Part shown: positions 58,957 to 64,000 of the stretch, in pieces
Position numbering within the stretch: position 1 is the stretch's first letter
Layout of the letters: each line of letters begins with the position of its first letter
Source: CAYMKL01 sp964390805
GTDB taxonomy: Bacteria; Chloroflexota; Anaerolineae; VGOG01
Assembly: GCA_964390805.1 (NCBI GenBank)
Contig: CAYMKL010000012.1
Coordinates: 1-64,000 of the forward strand
Direction of reading: 5' to 3'
DNA length: 64,000 nucleotides
The notes under the pieces: generated by a model
The model's database searches: none
Told to the model about the DNA's origin: nothing
What the model saw: only the letters and a program-made list of their open reading frames with translations
Made by a program: the position numbers and the translations under genes

Positions 58957-58984
58957 TTGACATCCCCCCCAACTGTGGTATAAC
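58957..58984 (+). promoter_or_regulatory. Candidate sigma70-type promoter for the PD40 gene
   Basis: TTGACA (58957-58962), 16-bp spacer with a C-run, TATAAC (58979-58984). It is divergent to the rmd promoter; the predicted leader is about 175 nt. Confidence 0.7.
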
Positions 58985-59166
58985 TATGTATGATAGAGTA
59001 CGTTAGTTACACTGAAGCGGCAGAAAGCAATAAAGGTTCTTCGTAGCTGCCGAAGGCTTCCTTGCACTGGCAAGGATTCGCTCTCGGCTTTTCGTTTTCT
59101 GAAGCGGGTCTTTTCGAACGAGGAGCTCGACTAGAGTCAAGGATGGCTCGACAAGGAGGTAACGTA

Positions 59167-60387
59167 GTGAGAAGGATACTGAATTCTGCAAAAGGTGCGT
59201 TGGGTTTGGCAGCATTGGTGGCCTTCATGCTGATACTGGCCTCGATCTTTGGTTCGGCCAGCCGGCCGAGCCGGGAGGTGGCGGAGCAGCCCCTTGAGCC
59301 CACTGTCACTCCAACTGTGACGGTAGTTATTGAGCCCACTGCCACCCCAACTGTGGCGGTAGTTATTGAGCCCACTGCTACGTCAACTATCCCGGTTGGG
59401 GTGGAGAATATCACCGTTGAATTGTCGTATCTTGACGAGGGTTACTGTGCGCTTGCCCCGGATGGCGACAGGTATTTTTGCCGTAGATACTCTCCCCAGG
59501 ATAGACATAATTTGTACTGGCTAGGTTCCCTCTCCGGTGGTCAAGAACGCTTGCTGGTCGAAGAGAGCGTAGTTGGCGTTATGTGGTCTCCTGATGGCAA
59601 ACAGATTGTCTATGCTCTTGCCGCTGGAGGTGTGGGCGCTGAGAGGTCCCTCTACATCCTCAATGTGGACAATGGTGAAAAAACGCAGCTAGGTATGGCC
59701 AAGCCTGGAAGAATCCAGTTCCTGATGGGGGGGGAAATCGCTTTCTCAACGGGAGAGCGTCTCCATCTGCTCGATCCAGTCACCAAAGCCGAGCGAGAGG
59801 TGGAGGTGGCTGGGTTGTCTCTAGGCCCAGAAGACTGGCCCTACTACTGTGAGTTCAGGGTGTCCCCGAATGGCCAGAAAGTGGCCGTGCTTAAAGGAAG
59901 AAGCTATGAAGGTACTCTGTCCATTATTGATCTGGACACGCAACGGGCCATCACCATCACTGATCAGGTTGGCTCGTCATGGCGACCTATGGCCTGGTCG
60001 CCCGATAGCAGCAGACTGGCGTACGGCATCGCTCCCGACCCGCTGGAAATACCTGAACTCTGGGTAGTGAACGCTGATGGCAGCGAGCCACGGAGATTAT
60101 GGACAGAGGAATCAGAGGAATACCCCCACCGGGGTTCGTATGAGTTCCTTGAGTGGTTGCCGTATCAAAATGCCATTCTCTTCGCTTACCGGCCCAGGGG
60201 CACCAACCCCAGCGGGCGAGCCGTCTATCAAGTGATTAGCGCCGATGGGGGGGATGCAAAAGCCCTCTTCACTAATGGGGAAGGTCTCTGGCTAGCGGAT
60301 AGAGAAGGGCGCAAGTTCGACTTTTTCCGCGAGTTTACCGACGACCCCGCCGACAAGGGGACCTGGATTGCCTCTCTGTCCCACTAA
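59167..60387 (+). CDS. Membrane-anchored PD40/TolB-like beta-propeller protein
   Basis: 406 residues from the GTG at 59167, selected by AAGGAGGT 6 nt upstream; starts further 5' (59062, 59143) lack such a site. A single N-terminal transmembrane anchor (LGLAALVAFMLILASIF) is followed by a Pro/Thr-rich stalk of three 12-residue repeats (EPTATPTVAVVI type). A propeller follows, with PD40-like blades: VMWSPDGKQIVYAL, FRVSPNGQKVAVLKG, MAWSPDSSRLAYGI, ELWVVNADGSEPRRLW. It is probably an extracytoplasmic binding or scaffold protein; no ligand is indicated. It is a single-gene unit with its own promoter and a downstream terminator pair. Confidence 0.88.
   Translation: MRRILNSAKGALGLAALVAFMLILASIFGSASRPSREVAEQPLEPTVTPTVTVVIEPTATPTVAVVIEPTATSTIPVGVENITVELSYLDEGYCALAPDGDRYFCRRYSPQDRHNLYWLGSLSGGQERLLVEESVVGVMWSPDGKQIVYALAAGGVGAERSLYILNVDNGEKTQLGMAKPGRIQFLMGGEIAFSTGERLHLLDPVTKAEREVEVAGLSLGPEDWPYYCEFRVSPNGQKVAVLKGRSYEGTLSIIDLDTQRAITITDQVGSSWRPMAWSPDSSRLAYGIAPDPLEIPELWVVNADGSEPRRLWTEESEEYPHRGSYEFLEWLPYQNAILFAYRPRGTNPSGRAVYQVISADGGDAKALFTNGEGLWLADREGRKFDFFREFTDDPADKGTWIASLSH
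59296..59400 (+). repeat. 36-bp coding tandem repeat (stalk)
   Basis: Units begin GAGCCCACTG at 59296, 59332 and 59368, a 36-bp period. They encode the Thr/Pro-rich stalk between membrane anchor and propeller. Confidence 0.85.
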
Positions 60388-60391
60388 TAAA

Positions 60392-60424
60392 AAGCAGTCT
60401 GCGGGCGTGGGAGCCCGCTCTGCT
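60392..60424. terminator. GC-rich hairpin after the PD40 gene
   Basis: AGCAG-TCT-GCGGGC, 6-nt loop, GCCCGC-T-CTGCT. It begins 5 nt after the stop codon, with no T-tail. Possibly a 3'-end stabiliser. Confidence 0.5.
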
Positions 60425-60446
60425 CAGAATTTGGATCTACTGAAGC

Positions 60447-60490
60447 AAAAAAGCCACTCTGTGCGGTTGGCGCAGGTGGCTTTTCGTTTT
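60447..60490. terminator. Bidirectional terminator between convergent genes
   Basis: AAAAGCCAC pairs with GTGGCTTTT, with partial pairing inside (CTGTGC / GCGCAG). An A-run on the left and TTTTCGTTTT on the right allow termination of both the PD40 gene and ahcY. Confidence 0.8.
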
Positions 60491-60498
60491 CTCCCGAT

Positions 60499-60525
60499 TT
60501 ACCAATCTACCAATCTACCACCCTC
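60499..60525. repeat. 8-bp repeat (ACCAATCT) at the ahcY 3' end
   Basis: ACCAATCT, ACCAATCT, ACCACCCT octamers touch the ahcY stop codon. Confidence 0.75.
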
Positions 60526-61789
60526 ACGTCCCCGCCTCCCACGACCGCAGGTACTTCTCCTGCTCCTCGGTGAGGGTGTCAATCTCAATGCCCATACTTG
60601 CAAGTTTCAGGCGGGCGATTCTCCGGTCTATCTCCTCGGGCACGCGGTACACTTTCTTCTCCAACTCCCCTCCGTGCTGGACCATGTACTCCACGGCCAG
60701 GGATTGGTTGGCGAAGCTCATGTCCATCACGCTGGCCGGATGCCCCTCCGCCGCTGCCAGGTTGACCAGCCGCCCCTCAGCCAGCAGGTTGATGCGCCGT
60801 CCGTCCGCCAGGATGTACTGAGCCACGGACTCGCGCACGGGCCGCATCTCGACGGCCATCTCCTCCAGAGCCGGGATGTTGATCTCCACGTTGAAGTGGC
60901 CGGAGTTGGCCACGATTGCCCCGTCCTTCATGACCTCCAAATGATGCTTGTCAACGACGTTGATGTCGCCGGTGGAGGTGACGAAAACGTCTCCGATCTT
61001 GGCCGCCTCGATCATGGGCATCACGCGGAAGCCGTCCATCACCGCCTCCAGAGCGCGCAGGGGGTTCACCTCGGTGATTATAACGTTAGCCCCTAAGCCA
61101 CGCGCACGCATGGCGATGCCCCGCGAGCACCAGCCGTAACCACCCACCACGAAGTGCCTGCCGGCCAGCAGGAAATTGGTGGCCCGCAGGATGCCATCAA
61201 TGGTTGACTGGCCGGTGCCGTAGCGGTTGTCGAAGAAGTGTTTCGTATCCGCGTCGTTGACGGCGATGATGGGGTAGCGCAGCGCGCCCTCGGCAGCCAT
61301 GGCTCGCAGGCGGATGACGCCGGTGGTCGTCTCCTCCGTGCCGCCGATGACGTTCTCGATGAGATCGGGGTGCTCTTTGTGCAGGGTGGACACGAGATCC
61401 GCCCCGTCGTCCATGGTGATGTGGGGGACGTGATCCAGGGCGGCGTTGATGTGTTGATAGTAGGTCTCGTTGTCCTCGCCCTTGATGGCGAAGACGGGGA
61501 TCTCGAAGTTGCCCACGATCGAGGCCGCCACATCGTCCTGGGTGGAGAGGGGGTTGGAGGCGCAGAGACGCACGTCCGCTCCGCCCTCCTGGAGGGTGTG
61601 GACCAGGTTCGCCGTCTCTGAGGTCACGTGGAGACAGGCGGCGATCCGGATCCCTCTGAGGGGTTTCTCTTTGGCGAAGCGCTCTCGGATCAGCCGCAGC
61701 ACCGGCATCTCCTGCTCCGCCCACTCGACCTTGAATCGGCCCTGGGTAGCCAGGGATACGTCTTTGACGTCGTAGTTTCTGTTAGTCAT
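60524..61789 (-). CDS. ahcY: Adenosylhomocysteinase (S-adenosylhomocysteine hydrolase)
   Basis: 421 residues, the compact form of the family. Substrate and NAD motifs are present: ACLHVTSETANLVHTL, ASNPLSTQDDVAASI, MDDGADLVSTLH, GGTEETTTGVIRL, DNRYGTGQSTIDGI, VVGGYGWCSRGIAMRARGLGA (Rossmann), TSTGDINVVDKHHLEVMKDGAIVANSGHFNVEI and the C-terminal LTEEQEKYLRSW. It splits S-adenosylhomocysteine into adenosine and homocysteine, completing the SAM cycle started by the mat gene two genes upstream. AAGGAG overlaps the stop codon of the preceding gene, so translation is probably coupled. Cytoplasmic. Confidence 0.96.
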   Translation of the reverse strand: MTNRNYDVKDVSLATQGRFKVEWAEQEMPVLRLIRERFAKEKPLRGIRIAACLHVTSETANLVHTLQEGGADVRLCASNPLSTQDDVAASIVGNFEIPVFAIKGEDNETYYQHINAALDHVPHITMDDGADLVSTLHKEHPDLIENVIGGTEETTTGVIRLRAMAAEGALRYPIIAVNDADTKHFFDNRYGTGQSTIDGILRATNFLLAGRHFVVGGYGWCSRGIAMRARGLGANVIITEVNPLRALEAVMDGFRVMPMIEAAKIGDVFVTSTGDINVVDKHHLEVMKDGAIVANSGHFNVEINIPALEEMAVEMRPVRESVAQYILADGRRINLLAEGRLVNLAAAEGHPASVMDMSFANQSLAVEYMVQHGGELEKKVYRVPEEIDRRIARLKLASMGIEIDTLTEEQEKYLRSWEAGT

Positions 61790-61793
61790 TTAG

Positions 61794-63388
61794 TTACTCC
61801 TTGAGTATAATGGGTAGGTAGACTTGAAGGGAGGTCTGATAGTAAGCGTACTTCAGGTCGCCGTTGGTGTCATCATGATAGCTGATGTGCGGACACCCCT
61901 CCCCATCCAGGGCCAGAGAGGTGTACCTGCCGACATACCCCTCGCTGTCCACGGTGTGGATATGCCAGCCAGATGCATCTTGGTAGGCGTACATCAAGTC
62001 CTCGGGATCAGCGGAGTAGGGCGAAGTTTCACTGTCATGGTAGCTGATGTGTGGATACCCGTTGGCATCTATGGCCAGGGAGGTGTAGTACCCGACATAC
62101 CCCTCGCTGTCCACGGTGTGGACATGCCAGCCGGATGTGTCCTGGTAGGCGTACATCAGGTCTGCGTTGCCGTTGTAGCTGNNNNNNNNNNNNNNNNNNN
62201 NNNNNNNNNNNNNNNNNNNNNNNNNNNNNNNNNNNNNNNNNNNNNNNNNNNNNNNNNNNNNNNNNNNNNNNNNNNNNNNNNGCTGTCCACAGTTTCAATA
62301 TGCCAGCCGGAGGCATCCTGATAGGCATATTTGAGGTCGTTGTTGGTCTCATCGTTGTAGCTGATGTGCGGATAACCGTTCCCATCCAGGGCCAGGGAGG
62401 TGGACGCGCCGACTTCCCCCTTGCTGTCCACGGTCTGGATGTGCCAGCCGGCGGCGTCCTGGTAGGCGTACTTCAGGTCGTCGTTGGTGTAGTCAAAGTA
62501 GCTGATGTGCGTATAGCTATCCCCATCCAGGGCCAGAGAGGTGTACCCACCAACCTTCCCCTCACTATCCACGGTCTCAATGTGCCAGCCGGCGGCATCC
62601 TGGTAGGCATACTTCAGGTCATCGTTGGGGTAGCCAGACCAGCAACTGATGTGCGGATAGCCGTCTCCATCCAGGGCTAAGGAGGTGTACCTGCCGACCC
62701 ACCCTACGCTGTCCACGGTGTGGACGTGCCAGCCGGCGGCGTCCTGGTAGGCGTATTTCAGATCACTGTCGTCCTGCCACGCAGTGTCGTCGAAGTAGCT
62801 GATGTGTGGATACCCGTCCTCATCCAAGGCCAGGGAGGTGTAGTTGCCGCCCACGCCCACAGTCTGGAGGTGCCAGCCGGATGTGTCCTGATAGGCGTAC
62901 TTCAGGCGGTTGTTGCTGCAGTAGCTGATGTGTGGATACCCATCCTCATCCAGGGCCAGGGAGGTGTACGTGCTGACATCCCCCTCGCTATCCACGGTCT
63001 CAATGTGCCAGCCAAAGGCGTCCTGGTGGGCGTACTTCAGGTCGTCATTGGTGGGGTCGAAGTAGCTGATGAGCGGATAGCCATCCCTATCCAGGGCCAG
63101 GGAGGCGTATTTGCCAACTCCAGGGGAGTCATCCACCATTTCGTAGTGCCAGTTCGCCCCATCGTGCCAGGCGTAGTAGAGATGATCTTCGCCATAGGCG
63201 ATATGTGGATGTCCTTCAGCATCCAGCCGCAGGCTGCGGTCAGTCATACCCCTGAACTGCTTGGGGCAGTCCACACATTTGATCACCCACCCATCGGCCC
63301 TGGCAGGGGTTGCTTGGAGGGCCAACGGGGGCAGGAGCAAGGTCAGTACGCCAAGCCCCAATAGGTACTTGCGTTTGCTGTGAATCAT
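61794..63388 (-). CDS. Exported repeat protein (propeller-like), interrupted by a scaffold gap
   Basis: A signal peptide (KRKYLLGLGVLTLLLPPLALQATPARA) is followed by repeats of 45-48 residues with the pattern LKYAYQDAAGWHIETVDS, then YTSLALDxDGYPHISY; about eight are visible, plus an unknown number in the 100-N gap (62182-62281). The parts left and right of the gap are in different frames as written, which is expected if the gap size is arbitrary; no frameshift is claimed. It ends SLQVYLPIILKE. AAGGAGGC lies 8 nt before the ATG at 63388. The repeats suggest beta-propeller blades. The function is unknown, and its place between mat and ahcY is unexpected for an exported protein. Confidence 0.82.
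61830..63130. repeat. Tandem coding repeats of about 135-144 bp
   Basis: The segment coding GWHxxTVDS recurs near 61959, 62116, 62303, 62443, 62587, 62731, 62874 and 63011 with high DNA identity. This is the likely cause of the assembly gap. Confidence 0.85.
62182..62281. other. Scaffold gap (100 N)
   Basis: Exactly 100 N inside the exported repeat gene, the conventional placeholder for a gap of unknown size. Confidence 0.98.
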
Positions 63389-63426
63389 GCGAGTTTGCCT
63401 CCTTAGTCTTCAGAGGCTAATGCTCA

Positions 63427-64000
63427 TCACCAAACCATGAACTCCCCCTGTGCCAGACGGGCGGTGAAGTCGTAGATGTCCGCCAGCTCGTTTTCGATTA
63501 CGGCTTCTACGTCGCCGCGGACGGCTTCTAGCTCCAGGCCGGGCTCCAGGACGAGCTGGGCCGAGGCGATCAAGGGCTGGTCAATGGGATGACCGATTTG
63601 GCTGCAAAGCCAGATGTAGACCTCTCTGATGCCCGGCACGGTGGCGTAGACATCCTCAGCGATTTTGTGAGACAGCAGGCTGTAGATCTTGCCTACGTGG
63701 CTGACGGGGTTTTTCCCCGCTGCTGCCTCGGTGCTCATGGGTCGGTTCAGGGCGATCACTCCATTAACCTTGTTGCCCCGCCCCACCTGGCCGCAGTCGC
63801 CTCCCTCAGCCGAGGTGCCCAGCACGGTCAGGTACATGCCACTCTCACCCCGACTTGGCGCGTCAAGGGTGTTGATGTGCACGGCCACTTTTTCGATGCT
63901 GTGCCGCTGCCGGGCTACGAATTCCTCCAGATCAGACTGGATGGCCGCTTTGTGTTCGAAATAGGCTTCCTCGCTTGAGATGAAGCGGTCAACGAAAGCG
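63427..64000 (-). CDS. mat: S-adenosylmethionine synthetase, archaeal type, N-terminus outside window
   Basis: 191 C-terminal codons are visible; the gene continues past base 64000. VHINTLDAPSRGESGMYLTVLGTSAEGGDCGQVGRGNKVNGVIALNRPMSTEAAAGKNPVSHVGKIYSLL and EVYIWLCSQIGHPIDQP are the hallmark stretches of the archaeal-type MAT family (AdoMet_Synthase), not of bacterial MetK. It makes S-adenosylmethionine from methionine and ATP. It leads the operon mat - exported repeat protein - ahcY (38-bp and 4-bp gaps), which joins the two ends of the SAM cycle. Confidence 0.94.
   Translation of the reverse strand, partial: AFVDRFISSEEAYFEHKAAIQSDLEEFVARQRHSIEKVAVHINTLDAPSRGESGMYLTVLGTSAEGGDCGQVGRGNKVNGVIALNRPMSTEAAAGKNPVSHVGKIYSLLSHKIAEDVYATVPGIREVYIWLCSQIGHPIDQPLIASAQLVLEPGLELEAVRGDVEAVIENELADIYDFTARLAQGEFMVW

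Noticed and set aside
61790..61793. SAH or SAM riboswitch in front of ahcY
   Set aside because: Only 4 nt separate ahcY from the preceding stop codon, so there is no room; the mat leader lies outside the window.
62156..62300. Apparent frame change in the exported repeat gene
   Set aside because: It spans the 100-N placeholder, whose length is arbitrary, so it is not evidence of a pseudogene.
61830..63130. Regular repeats considered as a CRISPR array
   Set aside because: Units are 135-144 bp, open in frame and vary as codons do; no short identical repeats with unique spacers, and no cas genes.

Overview
The window looks like a metagenome-derived scaffold (it contains a run of 100 N at 62182-62281) from a GC-rich bacterium, most likely Chloroflexota (Anaerolineae-like). 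That placement is inference. It rests on GT-C membrane proteins with extracytoplasmic tails, DUF11/cadherin-like giant exported proteins, an archaeal-type S-adenosylmethionine synthetase, exported proteins ending in a VYLPLI-type tail, and a dense load of short dispersed repeats.

Layout. (1) 1-16263, plus strand: the 3' 15 kb of a giant multidomain exported protein (about 5,030 residues in the window, start outside it), then a small exported thrombospondin-type-3 protein that shares a C-terminal module with it. (2) 16617-58803, minus strand: 24 co-directional, closely packed genes. Read in transcription order they are GDP-rhamnose synthesis (rmd, gmd), a MNT/HEPN pair, a phosphohexomutase, an unknown small gene, tatD, a polyprenyl diphosphate synthase, a GT2, a nucleotidyltransferase, a GT4, a flippase-like membrane protein, a polyprenyl-phosphate sugar synthase-like GT2, ten consecutive large GT-C (ArnT/PMT/DUF2142-like) membrane proteins, and an O-antigen ligase-like protein. 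(3) 59167-60387, plus strand: a membrane-anchored PD40 propeller with its own promoter. (4) 60524-64000, minus strand: an SAM-cycle operon (mat, an exported repeat protein, ahcY).

How it fits together (inference). The GT2 at 47501 would charge a polyprenyl phosphate with sugar at the inner membrane face. The ten GT-C proteins would use such lipid-linked sugars on the outer face. Gmd/Rmd would supply GDP-D-rhamnose to the soluble GT4/GT2 enzymes, and the Wzy/WaaL-like protein would polymerise or ligate. The neighbouring giant exported protein is a candidate acceptor. All ten GT-C proteins end in one to three copies (21 in total) of an extracytoplasmic module of about 130 residues that I cannot assign to a named family. 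The modules occur in a fixed order of subtypes. One member is fused to a jelly-roll plus six-hairpin glycosidase-like region across a C10 homopolymer.

The second theme is repeat invasion of coding DNA. Degenerate 7-bp (some 8-bp) repeats, a 12-bp GTAAGCGAAGCG repeat, TTCGAC/CTCAGGAC palindromes and CATTGCGAG inverted-repeat elements occur inside these genes, in frame, preferentially in loops, and at translation starts. No tRNA, rRNA, CRISPR array or transposase gene was seen.
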